DNA from: Plantago major
Taxonomy: Eukaryota; Streptophyta; Magnoliopsida; Lamiales; Plantaginaceae
Direction of reading: 5' to 3'
Length of the DNA: 64,000 nucleotides
Assembly: GCA_026545765.1 (NCBI GenBank)
Contig: JAIFAC010000442.1
Span: 37,472-101,471, forward strand
Part shown: piece after piece, positions 27,126 to 38,421 of the stretch
How the letters are laid out: each line of letters starts with the position of its first letter
Position numbering within the stretch: position 1 is the stretch's first letter
Made by a program: the position numbers and the translations under genes
The notes under the pieces: model-generated
Told to the model about the DNA's origin: nothing
The model's input: the letters and a program-made list of their open reading frames with translations, nothing else
The model's database searches: none

Positions 27126-28147
27126 AAAAATCTCCTTCCACACTATTTGAGCTATAAAGATCGAAAGGGGAATCTGTTTATTCTTTGTTGTGAATTTATT
27201 GATTTCTTTGTGGAGTTGAAAGCTATATTCTTGTTAGGATTCAAATCGCCCGTGTTCCTGAGGTATTAGAACCGACTCTCAGTTATGGCTGCACCATTCT
27301 TTTTGTAACACTTTCAATCAATTCACAGGTAATAGAGATGGAATGGTGAAAGCAGGCTTGTACAGTCAATTGACCACGTAACAGAATGTCAGCAACTGAT
27401 TGCAATGCCAGCTGCTAGAGAATTTCATCATGAGATTCAGTACATCCATGTGATTGAGCTGATAACAGTGAGAAGTGCTGAATGATCCTTTGGACTCGAT
27501 AACGGTGATATATCTCAGCTTACAATCTCTATTCAGCATTGACATGGATGGAAGATTCGAGTCAGCTGTCAATATCGGTGCTGAGCGTTGGAGTGAAAAT
27601 AGTTCGTGGCTGAGGTTCATGCATGTTTTGTATGTACATATACCCAAGTACAATATTGAACTGGAATACTGGATTAGAATTCTGGTCCAATTAGTGTAGC
27701 TTGTTCTTTTGTTCCCTTTCTTTTTTTCTTTCTTTTTTTTTTTTTTTTTTTTTGAGCAAGAGCTTGTTCTTTTGTTTCCCGCAGGGGCTCGAGGCAGAAA
27801 CTATTTATCGATGAATTTTGGAATTTGATCTTTTTATTGCCTAGTAAAATAAAATTGTTTATGGCTTTATGCTCTTGCAACAAGACATTGTTGTCTGAAC
27901 AATTAAGTGAGAGCGAGCCAAATACATGTACATTAAACATGGTGAAAAATCATGTAACCCAGAAGAGGGATCTGAACTCTGAAGTAATAAAAACAGCAAC
28001 TGAATAATACACTCATTTCTTATTCTGCCAACACGGAAACACAAGTCATTGTTCTAGAAACGAAAATTTCCCAGAAGTAGAATGTCGTAATTGATTACAG
28101 AGTGCAACTTGGTTCTTGTAATTGCATTGCAAGGATTTCATCACAAA
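27126..28147. other. MSH3 3' region, convergent with the next gene
   Basis: Probably MSH3 3' UTR (with a possible 3' UTR intron 27,122-27,328) and the 3' end of the minus-strand gene at 28,148. Contains a poly-T tract flanked by 16-bp direct repeats at 27,698-27,776. Confidence 0.55.
27698..27776. repeat. 16-bp direct repeats flanking a poly-T tract
   Basis: AGCTTGTTCTTTTGTT occurs at 27698-27713 and again at 27761-27776. Between them is a pyrimidine stretch with a long T run. This resembles a target duplication around a poly(A) tail inserted on the minus strand, but a simple tandem duplication is possible. Confidence 0.7.
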
Positions 28148-29950
28148 TTAGTATTCCTTGTTGCCAAAATTCTTGCACCAGATCTGTGAAGGAATCGGGT
28201 GTACGGGATGGTGGGGACGTTGCTGCAGAATAAATGCCAAGGTTAGAAATTCCAAAAGGTATGTAGATCATGTACTATACAGGAGGATAGAAAAAATAGA
28301 ATCACAAGACGAGTAATCTGATTTCACAAGAGAATATAGTAGTTAGCGTATTTTAGTACTGCCAGATAAGAGCATATTCATTACAAGAACGCATTGTATC
28401 ACCCGCTTACAAACGGGAGTTCTAAACTTAACTGGTGTTCCAGACACTTGCAGCTATCTACAGAAACAAAGCCTAATAGCAACAGTTAACTCAGTGGTAA
28501 TTCCATCCCAATTCATATGATAAGCAGGTCGTCCTGAGTTCCAGCCTATAAAACCAGAAAGGTTGGAGGTCAGGCTCGGGGGGAGGGTTGCCTCCAGTTT
28601 TGTAAGTCACTCTTTTGATTTATTGTCTAGAGAAAATCCTTCATGTGTGTATAACCACGAGGAGAGAAAAACTCAACATCTAAGAACAACATATACAAAA
28701 TCAAATACTCTTCCAAACTTACAGATAGGAGTATTAAGGAACTGCATCATCTTTTCCGGGTCTAAACTGTCTATATCAATTTATTTTCACTTCCTTGTGA
28801 CTATTAAGATATCAATTTTCAAGGTCAACTGCCAAGATAGATGTTTTATCAGTATAATCAAGAAAGCAACTAAGGATGCAACATTCTAGGCTCTTTCAGA
28901 CTGAAAATGCATTCAAATCAAAACATTTCCTATGACTATTTAGATGTTGAATTCCTACATCAAATACCGAGATTGACAATTTCTCACGTCTGAATACTCG
29001 ATCAAGTAGCTGAAACAATATACAACATGGCCAAGGACCCAATATTATAGTCTCTATCTATATATCTACCTTTTATCTTTCTTACCACACCACTATCCTA
29101 TTGCCCAGATCAGGTTAAAATCAACACAGATGAAACCAAACAACATATATACGGAATCAAATGTTCTTTCAAATTTACAAATATCAGGAACCACATCATC
29201 TTTCCTGTATTTGAATCTATTTGTTCCACGTACTTCTTATGATTATTTCAATGTCAAGAATCGAAATTTACAATAAATATTTCTCATTTTTTAATACTCA
29301 ACTAAACAGCTGAAAGTCTGAAACATTACAGCGCTCAACAACGGACGCAGCACTCTAGTATCTCTCTACCTCTTTCCCTTTCTCATCATGTTCTTGCCAA
29401 TTTCTCTACCTCTTTTCCTTTCTCATCATGTTCTTGCCAAATGCTCACTTCTTATGGCAATTTAGATATCAATCTTCAAGGCTAACTATCTTTATCGACA
29501 ATGCTCGATCAAACAGCTAACATAATACACCATAACTAAAGAATGCAACACTCTACTCTCCTCTCACTCTCTCACTCTTTCCCTTTCTAACCATACCATC
29601 CCAGTTGCAAACGCATTTAGAATCAAACAAACACACAAAAAACAGCAAAAAGCCCCAATTCACTAGCTCAATCATTATCCACCATACATTTAAAAAAAAA
29701 AAAATCACCAAACCGAAAAATAATTCAATTCGACACTAATTGGAGCTAAGTGAGATAAAAAAAAACAGACCTCGAGCTGGGCCGATTTCCTGGCAATAGG
29801 GATACAAATCAGGACGATGCCAACCATGGCAATAGCAGTGTTGCGCTTCCAGTGCTTCGGCCGGCAGTTGGGCCCACCGGTCAAACTCCACACCTTATTC
29901 CTGAAATCTCCGCCATCTACGCCGTGGTGGTGATCTCCTCCTCCGCCCAT
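28148..29950 (-). CDS. Small single-pass membrane protein, probable complex I accessory subunit, 2 exons
   Basis: Minus-strand exons 29950-29771 (60 codons) and 28222-28148 (25 codons with stop) give 84 residues. The N-terminus is Gly/His-rich (MGGGGDHHHGVDGGDFRNKV), followed by WSLTGGPNCRPKHWKRNTAI, one membrane span (IAMVGIVLICIPIA) and a C-terminal tail with QRPHHPVHPIPSQIWCKNFG. This is a highly conserved plant protein. From memory of Arabidopsis complex I lists it is a B15-like mitochondrial NADH dehydrogenase subunit (At2g31490 type); the gene model is firm, the functional name less so. The 1.55-kb intron is filled with degenerate repeats. Confidence 0.82.
28600..29600. repeat. Degenerate tandem repeats inside the intron
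   Basis: Related blocks recur near 28,650-28,890, 28,900-29,110, 29,130-29,370 and 29,450-29,600. Shared pieces include AATACTCGATCAA or similar followed by TAGCTGAAAC (28,992; 29,293; 29,500), a GGATGCAACATTCTAG-like end and a CTCTCTACCTC stretch. Inside, a 40-bp unit with TTTCTCATCATGTTCTTGCC is repeated (29,363 and 29,403). Confidence 0.6.
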
Positions 29951-32597
29951 TTTCGTCGAGATAGTTCTGCAAATCGAATCGATCAAGAAAACGTAGAGAG
30001 ATGTGAGAAATTGTAAATCGTCTGATTTTGCTGAAAGACTGTAACTGGATTCGGGTTATTTGTTTGGGCTCAACTCTTGGTGGCTCTTTGACTTGCTGCT
30101 AGGTGATGGGCCTATAGGTCCATATAAGTGGGGGAAATTGTGGCCAAGTATAAATAATAAATGGCTTGGTCAAGCCCAACAAAACTTATTTTAATGATCG
30201 TGATCTGGCAACCCAATAAAACGAAACACAAACTCTCTAGAGATACAGTATCTGGATAACTTATTTAGAGATGAACCTATGTTGTTAGCATTCGTATTTT
30301 TCATATACTAAAAAAGTTCATTTTGTTAACGGCGTAGATGTTTTTATTAACAATATAGAACTGCCAAATACCGTCTATCAGAAGACTTGCTTTACACGAA
30401 TAATCACTACCATCCCAAAAGAGAAGGCGAAAGGAGGGCCCATCCTTGCATTATATGTCAAATTTGGATTTGGGTTCGGAAAAAATTTGCCAGCTCACTC
30501 TACTTTTGTTAATTCATTCGTCTCAATCCAAACGTTATATTTACTTTTACATATGAAGATTAATATGTTGAAATCACAAAAAAAGTATTTCACTTTTATT
30601 TCCTTTTACTTTCAAATAATACTACAAATAATCTATGCTAGATATGCATTTATTCAGTCAAACAATTACTCCTTGTTCCTTTTCCCTTTCTACCAAATGC
30701 TTCAAAAATAGTTCACAAAATTTGCAAGATATTCTTGCAGTAATTAAAGATATTAAAGTAAGTTTTAATATTTATGGATTTTGAAATCCAAAACCTATTT
30801 GCCATGTTAAAAATCTCAAGAGCCGGGTTTTATTGCATTTGCCGTGTTCAGGGGTTTATAATCAAGAGTCGGGTTCTTATCATATTTGCCGTGTTAAAAA
30901 GTATGCAACCAACAATCAATTAAAGTATACAAATTTAACACATTTCAGCTCAAGAGGTTTAATTAGGTTTTATTTGGTTCGACCCATGTCAAAACACACC
31001 CAAACTCACTACCGAGGCGAGAAGCAACCTCAAACAAACCTCGTACTTCACGTTAACCGACCGGTTCGACCGATAGAACCAGTCGGGTTTCAAAAGTAAT
31101 ATATTCTTGAAAGTTGAAACATCTCGAACAAACCGTATAAAATTGTACTTTAAGTAAACCAACCGGTTCGACCTATAGATCCAGCCGCGTATATCCCTAA
31201 AAACCTCGAACAAACCTCATACGACCGTGCTTTACGTGAACCGACCGGTTCGACCGATAGATCCAGCCGGGTTTCAAAAGTAATATATTCCGGAAAAGTG
31301 AAAGGCAATCATGAATAGAGGAATGTCTAAAAATACAATATAAACGCCTTGGTGTAAAAGAAGAAGCGAATGAAAATATTAAAGGCTTGAAGAGATTTCA
31401 GATCCTAGAATCTGATTCTTTCCTCTTATCTCAGTTATTACAAAACAGCAGCCTATTTTTCAGTCTCGTCATTTCCAGCAGTACCAACGTATAAGTTAGT
31501 GGAAGAAGAAAAATGGTTCTTGGTTGATTTATTTTACCGCATGTTGGTTTCTGGTAAGTTTTCGGTAGAAAATGAAAAGGGATCTGATTCTGAAATGTTC
31601 TTTCGGTGGAGAGAAATGGTCGTTGTTCTTTGATTTTGTGTATTCCTTTTTTCAGTTGATTGAAAATGGTTTCAATTGAATGTTTTTAGTTAAATTCATT
31701 TTGCCGTGATGATTTTCAGTTTGAAAATTGATTCAATTAAATGGTTAGGTGAATTGATATAGATTTTCAGTCTTCAAATTGCTTCAATTGAATGGTTTGA
31801 AGGTGAATTGATATAGCAGTGAATGCTTCAAATTGTTTCAATTGCATGTTTTTGAGGTGAATTCGTGTGGTTGTGGTGATTTTAGCTTTCGAAATTGTTT
31901 CAATTAAGGTGAATTCAGGTGATTTTCAGAATTTGCTGCATTTCTAATGTGAAGATCTGCTCCTTTTTCCGGTTTCTATTCTGTTAGATCTCATGAAATT
32001 TACTGTCCGTATTCGGTGTAGAAATGATTTGGGGTTTGAATTCGAATGTCATATGTGAATATACAAAAGCTTGTTTTCTGGTGTAACTGATGCTGCCCAT
32101 CAATGTCTGCTGAGTTCTTACACTCTTCGTTCAAAATGTTTGGTTACTTTATTTAGTCTCGGTTGCATTGTTTACGACTTTACGCGTAGGTTTGAGTATG
32201 GTAACATTGTTCTTCTGTCTGTGTATCCTGCTTGCATGCCTAAATTTGAGCTGAAGCTGTTTTTATTTAAATAATTAACTCAGTATTCAAGCGCGAGAAC
32301 AAAATGTTCTTCTGTGTTGTATTTGATCACTTCTCAATCCTCTTAAGGTTGAATGACAATTATGACAATGTTACACAGAAAGTAATGTTACAGACCTTTT
32401 AAATATACTTTCGTGTTATGCGGAAGGTAATGTTACAATTTTTTTAAATGTCTTCCGTGTTATACGGAATGTGCTGTTGCAAATATTCTAGTTTGTACTG
32501 ATACTAAAGTCGGTGATGCCGTTTTCATGATTTCCTTGCTTCCTTTGTAGGTGCGGAACTGTCTTGATTTTCGGAGGATTTTCAAAAAACCTGTATA
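29951..32597. other. Intergenic and 5' region of the F-box/LRR gene
   Basis: The left side is the promoter of the minus-strand gene. 31,000-31,290 carries a GGTTCGACC-type tandem repeat. From about 31,400 it probably contains the 5' UTR of the F-box/LRR gene with an intron of about 1 kb (donor near 31,555 GGTAAGT, acceptor near 32,550 TTTGTAG). Inside that intron a loosely repeated TTCAATTGAATG unit is seen at 31,660-31,930. Confidence 0.5.
31000..31290. repeat. Tandem repeat with ACCGGTTCGACC core, 3 copies
   Basis: The core CCGGTTCGACC is at about 31,061, 31,163 (imperfect) and 31,245, each followed by ATAGATCCAGCCG-like sequence. The first and third copies share GGGTTTCAAAAGTAATATAT. Spacing is about 102 and 82 bp. 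CG-rich compared with the surroundings. Confidence 0.75.
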
Positions 32598-34217
32598 ATG
32601 GATGACATGTGCCCTGGTTTGAGAAGATGGGAGGACCTGGATATTGATGTATTGGTCAAGATTTTCCAGAATCTGAACATTCTCGAGCTGATAAGTGGCG
32701 TTGCCCATGTTTGTAGCACGTGGAGGTTGGCAGCATGTGACCCTTTGCTGTGGAAAACACTTGATCTTTCTATGCTGAGGTCAAACTTTATCAAGATACC
32801 GTTGGAGCCGTATGTGTACGTGGATGGACGGTCTGACAAAAAACTTACTAGCGTTTTGAAGATCTCTCTGAATCTGAGCTGCAGAATTGTGTCAACTCTG
32901 ATTTTCCATTACAGTCTGTATGTGAGTGATGATCAATTGACATATGCAGCCGAAAGGTACGTACTGGCACCCTTATTTTCTTTATTTAGTTTGATACTGG
33001 GAGATTCTGAGAATCATTTTTTCTTGAAAGTTGTTTGTGTCTGCATTAGAGTTCTTGCAAACTGCTTTGGAAAACTGAATATTGCTTACAATGGTGTCCA
33101 CTCTGACATCAAATTATCAACTTTCTTATTTACAAATATCCAATCGTTGCATCATCTTGACATTGTATACAATAAAGTGTCATTGCTCAAGTCTGTCTCA
33201 ATGGATTGAGTATTGCGACCCTTTTGTTCTCTCTGTAATTTCCCCTTATATACAGGGACTTGGTCTGTTAATGAATATTGAAATAGTCCCATGTTTTCAC
33301 ATAAAGATAGAGAATCTTGATGCTAGATATTTCAACTTGTCAAAGTCTTCTGTGTTGTGCAGATACCTGCTTATGTTGCCTGAAGCTCTATATGCCAAAA
33401 CTCCTTTCATCTTGAAATAAAGAAAGCCTTTTTTTGTTCGTAGATTTTCTGAACTTTTTAAACAAGGGGCTTTAACGAAGAGTGGTCACTGTGAAAAGTG
33501 AAAACAGAACACCACCTGGAGACTTAGGGGCCTTAGGACTAGCTACATTTAGCACAGAATGTGATTATGCATTTCTATGCGAGAAGTTTATGATTGTTAA
33601 TCCATTTATCTTAACTCAAAGTTGTATAAGCACGAAGATGACAGAAAATTTGTGTGGATTGCAGGTGTCCTCTTCTGAAGCGCCTTGTCATGCCTGCCCC
33701 AAACAGAATAAAGAAGACGGGCATGTGCCAAGCTGTTCGCACGTGGGTAGATCTCGAGTCACTCACACTGCCGGGGTTCCCTCAATATCTCATGGAGGAA
33801 GTTGCCATAAACTGCAAAAATTTCTCCGAACTGAAGATCACAGGCGCCTGCGACATTTCCTTTGCGTCCACGCTAGTTTCCTATCTACCAAACCTAAAAG
33901 TGCTGAGCCTTCGATGCTCTATGGTGTTCAGGGACGCTCTGCTCGTGATCTTGGATGGTGTGCCAGGGCTCGAAGTGCTAAACATCTCCCATTGCATCCT
34001 GGTTGAAGCCTGTCAACCTCATGGTAACAAAAAAGTGCTCAAGGAAATTGATCAAACTATTCTAGAAAAGGCTAGCAGGCTGAAGACGTTTTTAATGTGC
34101 ATGAACAATTCATGCATCATGTGCAAACGTGCCAAGGCTGACGAAGGCCTGATGAGGTGGTACAAGTACGAGGAAGATCTTTGGAAAGAAGATGAAGTTG
34201 CATCTCTGGCTCTCTGA
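32598..34217 (+). CDS. F-box/LRR-repeat protein, complete, 2 exons
   Basis: Exons 32598-32956 and 33665-34217 give 303 residues. The N-terminal F-box is RRWEDLDIDVLVKIFQNLNI with CSTWRLAACDPLLWKTLDLS. The LRR part follows with LESLTLPGFPQYLMEEVAIN, FSELKITGACDISFA, YLPNLKVLSLRCSMVFRDAL and GLEVLNISHC. The C-terminus has CIMCKRAK and an acidic/aromatic RWYKYEEDLWKEDE segment, as in the plant At3g48880-like group of F-box/LRR proteins. Role by family: substrate receptor of an SCF ubiquitin ligase; the target is unknown. A read-through from exon 1 into the intron would end at 33,209. The exon 2 acceptor TTGCAG is used because it restores the LRR frame at RCPLLKRL. Confidence 0.88.
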
Positions 34218-36299
34218 ACTCAAATATCGTTGCGACTTATAGGTGGAATGCGAGAGGAGGCAAACCGAATAAGACTTGTATTGTACATACAGATGGTCCG
34301 GAGAAACCATCTGCCTCAAGTTGGCTTAATAATGTACATATATTGTGCGTGCTGATGTTTGTCTGGAGATACAATAAGGGAAGTTCGGCTAGCTGTCTTC
34401 GAGCATTTGCAGCTGTTTCTTGTTTTTCAAGTGTGTTGTTGGACAGTAAAGTTTGTGGAGAATCTATGTTTTAGACTTCACTTTGTTGATGTTTTGACTT
34501 GTACTGTACTCAGGAATTTTATAATCTTACTGTTGTTTTATACTGTTATTCTCTTGTTCCTACCGTAAGGATTTCACTCTTAACTGGTGTGGTATGCGAT
34601 GCATTATGATCTACTTGGACTGTTATGTGTATACGTTAGGTATAGCTTATACTATAGTAGTACCATTTATCATACACATACTAGAACTGAAAATGGTTTT
34701 TGCTGGTTCCTTCTTAACTGATGTGGGATGTGCTGACGGTTGTGTGTCCATTTATCGTACATCGTATTTTCCAAGTCGGGTTTCTTGGAAAATGCCAAGA
34801 CTATTGTCCTGGTTTTAGCCATGAATATTGTCCTCGTGAGGCTCATGCGCAAACAATCAGAAGCTAGAACAAGGAGTAGTAGGCACTGGTACAGTTCTGG
34901 AAGAAGAATCTATGGACAATAGTAGAAGCATGGGTGTTATTTATCCAGTCACAAAAAATGGAAAATGAAAAATCACATTTTTAGCCATTTTACTGACAAC
35001 GGCTATTCAGCTAAACTTGATATTTATTTATGACCATAAATTATTTACAACACACCAACTATTAAAGTGACATTCTTGATTGTGTAGATTATGTTTTGGT
35101 TACAAATTTTAATTGAGTTATCTCAATTTCAATTGAATTTTTGTGTAATTTTTTTACACAAAAACGCAACTGAAATTGTGATAACTCAATTCCAATATGG
35201 AACTAAACACTCCGATTGTTTTCACCAGATTGTTTAGTTTGCAGTTCGATTGTTCAAGTAGCTAATTTCCTTTTCACTTCACTGGCTCAGTAGAACAAGA
35301 AACCAAAATTAGTAGAAAAACTTTATACATAGTATTAAATCATATTTTTTAAGTGAAAAATTAAAATAAATTGTGAAAAGAAAGTGGCAGTATGTAAGTA
35401 TGTATACTTCTAATGGAGTGGCAAGATGTGTAATTTACTCGTAAAACAAGATCCTTGTATCATTTGTTGAGTATGGGGTAACTTCTATTTTTAGGAATTT
35501 ATGAAATTCGGTAGAATTATTAAAAATGACAAGCGTATAAAATTTTGCGGAACCAATGAGGTAAACATGGAAGTTATAACAAATCAATAGCTATGTGAGT
35601 TTAGGGGAAGGGTAGATGCATTCACTCATAGCTAGCCAATATATATTTATTTTTGTATAATACATAGTGACGAATAAATCAGCTACATACAACTTCACTA
35701 ATATTAAATTGTGTACTATCATTTATCTATCTAAAAGTTGAATTATTATGAGTTAAATGCCGCTGTGAATATAATTTCTCATTAGAGATTTTGATGGGAA
35801 GCTCTATATTGCAGAAGAAATGCAAATGTCTCATTTCTCTCTTTTGGCACAATTTATCATTCATGCGGACTTATTCCACTGTTATTTACACTGCATTTTA
35901 ATCATTGTATTCAAAAGTAGATGAAAGATTAATTGAGGCTATGACTGTATGTCCGATGGAGTATCAAATTGAAGTTTTATATGATTTCTCTTCAAGATTC
36001 TCTTTTATGTGTCCAAAACAATGTATATGTTAATAAAATAACAATTTTTAAGAAAAGCAAACTTTCCATGTAGTACTAATAGTAAAAGAGAAAAGGGGCA
36101 AAAAATAAAAAAAGAGTAAATCGTGTGGAAAAAGGCATGGACTATTAAAATAGTCATCTGAAAATAGGAGTTGGACTGGTAGACTTAAGAAAACAAATCA
36201 ATCAAAATAAGCACACACAAGAAACAAATCTCACTCTCATCACCTCAATTTCTCCTCCCAATTCTCCATCTTCATCTACTCCACAAAATCCCCCAAATC
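34218..36299. other. Intergenic region
   Basis: About 2 kb of AT-rich DNA holding the F-box/LRR 3' UTR on the left and the MSBP promoter and 5' UTR on the right. No gene or strong repeat was recognised. Confidence 0.55.
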
Positions 36300-38421
36300 A
36301 TGGCTCTTGAACCATGGGAAACCTTAAAAGAATCAATCACAGTCTACACCGGCCTATCTCCGTCTACCTTCTTCACCGTTCTTGCTCTGGGTCTAGCCCT
36401 ATACTACATGCTTTCCAGTCTTTTCGGCTCTTCCGATGATGGCCATACCCAGCAGAGGTCTAGAAATTTCGAGGAGCAGATGCAGCCTTTACCTCCTCCA
36501 GTTCAGGTGGGTGAGATAACTGATGAGGAGTTGAAGGAGTATGATGGGACTGACCCCAAGAAGCCTCTGCTCATGGCTATCAAGGGTCAGATCTATGATG
36601 TTTCTCAGAGCAGGTATAAAGGTTCAATCTTTTCTTCTGTTGCTGTGTCTTTTGATTGTTTTGAGCCTTGTTTGTATCTGGGTTTTTGTTTGGTTGTGAA
36701 TTTCAGTGGATTTGAGCTTCTGGAAAAGTGAAAGGTGGGATTTTTTGTTGACTTTGTATTACTTGTTAAGGTTGAATCTTTTGTTCTGTTGTTGAGTTTC
36801 AGGCATAAAGGTTTAATCTTTTGTTCCGTTGTTGTGTGTTTTTTGTTGTGTTTCCATGTCTTATGTGTTTGAATGGGTGTTGACTTGTTTCCTTTTTGTC
36901 GAAATTGAGCTTGTAAAAGATTCTTGCTGTTCTCTTTGGAATTTGAAGTTTGTCTTTGAACTCTTCATAGTCCTATGTATAGGTCTCTGAGATAATTTGT
37001 TTTAGCTTCTGTCAACCTAGTAAAAACCTTTTTTTATATATGGGATTTGGTTTGATTGTGAATTTAGTGGATATGAGCTTATCGAAAAGTGAAAGGTGGA
37101 ATCTTTTGTTAATTCTGGTGATCTAGTTTTGTATAAAGACTTCTGTGATTTTTGTGTTTTGAGGTCTTGTGTGCATAGATGGTTTTGAAGTTTGCCTGCT
37201 TCTCTGTGGGAATTGGAGTTTGTTTTTGAGCTCTGCCATTTATTATCCATTATGTGGAGCATAGTGATTGTTTTCCATGGTTTTTGTTGCCTATGTATAC
37301 TCTTCTCTCCGTGTCCTGATTCCTTTGTGTAGAAATAGAATTAACAAAATAGTTTTGCAATTTACTTGCTGCTCGGTGGGATTCAAAGTTTGTTTTTAAA
37401 CAACTGTACACCTATGCATATGGTTATGCGTTAATTTGTTCAATTTGCTGCCAACCAAGTGGAGCAAATATCGATTGACATAGTTTTTGTTTCACATGCC
37501 TTTTCTTCTAATGAGTCAAGCGTGGTAGTCTATGTTGGTGATGCAATCATGAACTGTGCCACTTGCAGTGTTGATTGCAACTTGTTAATAACAAGATGAC
37601 AATATGGTTCTTGTTTTTCAAAGAAGTATTCCGTTTCTCATAGTGAGTTTATACTAAACTTGATGTTTGTGAATCTTTTACTTTATTCAGTTAACTTGCT
37701 GTTGAGGGTAATTCTTTTTGTTCTTAGATGAATTCATCGTGATATTGGCTTTCAAGCATTGAAATGAGTGGAAACTATAAACGTAACAGCTCACAAGAAT
37801 GGAATTTACATACAAAGTGCGTCATTTGCAAATAATGTGCTTTCTGTATCAAATATCACAGTTATCAATGCCAGAGAAATTGATGTCTGTCTATTGATCA
37901 CTTGAGTGCCTGAGGAGACAAAAATTTCCCAGCTCCAAGAGTTTGTTTCCAAGAATGCATAGTTCTTTGTCATCCTGTCTAAATGCATTGTCATTCCACG
38001 ATTAAAACTTGATTCTTAATTATGCTCATCTCATGTTCTCAGGATGTTTTATGGACCTGGTGGACCATACGCCTTGTTTGCGGGGAAAGATGCTAGCAGA
38101 GCTCTTGCAAAGATGTCTTTTGAAGAAAAAGATCTCACTGGTGATATTGCAGGCTTGGGTGTATTTGAGCTTGAAGCTCTACAAGACTGGGAATACAAGT
38201 TCATGAGCAAGTACGTGAAGGTCGGAACTGTCAAGGCTACCGTACCTGTTAGCACTGGTGCTTCTGAGGAACAAGAACCTGAGACTACTGAAAATGGTGA
38301 TGTTGCTAAGACCGAAGAAAATGGCCCATCGGAGGCTGCTGTGAAGGAAGCTGAGGAATCCACGACCGACGTGAAGGAGACTGGGGAAACCACGACTGCC
38401 GAAGTGAAAAAGGAGGAGTAA
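36300..38421 (+). CDS. MSBP: Membrane steroid-binding protein (MAPR family, cytochrome b5-like), 2 exons
   Basis: Exons 36300-36613 and 38043-38421 give 230 residues, the usual size for plant MSBPs. One N-terminal membrane span (FFTVLALGLALYYMLSSLF, about residues 22-40) is followed by a short linker and the cytochrome b5-like MAPR domain: EITDEELKEYDGTDPKKPLL, MAIKGQIYDVSQSR, MFYGPGGPYALFAGKDASRA, and DWEYKFMSKYVKVG. The C-terminal 60 residues are acidic with repeated ETTEN/EETG-like pieces. In Arabidopsis MSBP1 binds steroids, acts in endocytosis and brassinosteroid signalling, and scaffolds monolignol P450s at the ER. The 1.4-kb intron carries repeated copies of ATAAAGGTTTAATCTTTTGT-like sequence near its 5' end. 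Confidence 0.93.

Noticed and set aside
28478-28560. tRNA gene
   Set aside because: Box-like motifs are present but no acceptor stem or anticodon arm can be drawn; kept only as a possible SINE.
32956-33209. Read-through of F-box/LRR exon 1 to a 203-codon protein
   Set aside because: The donor AAGGTACGT and the acceptor before RCPLLKRL give a much better LRR protein in frame.
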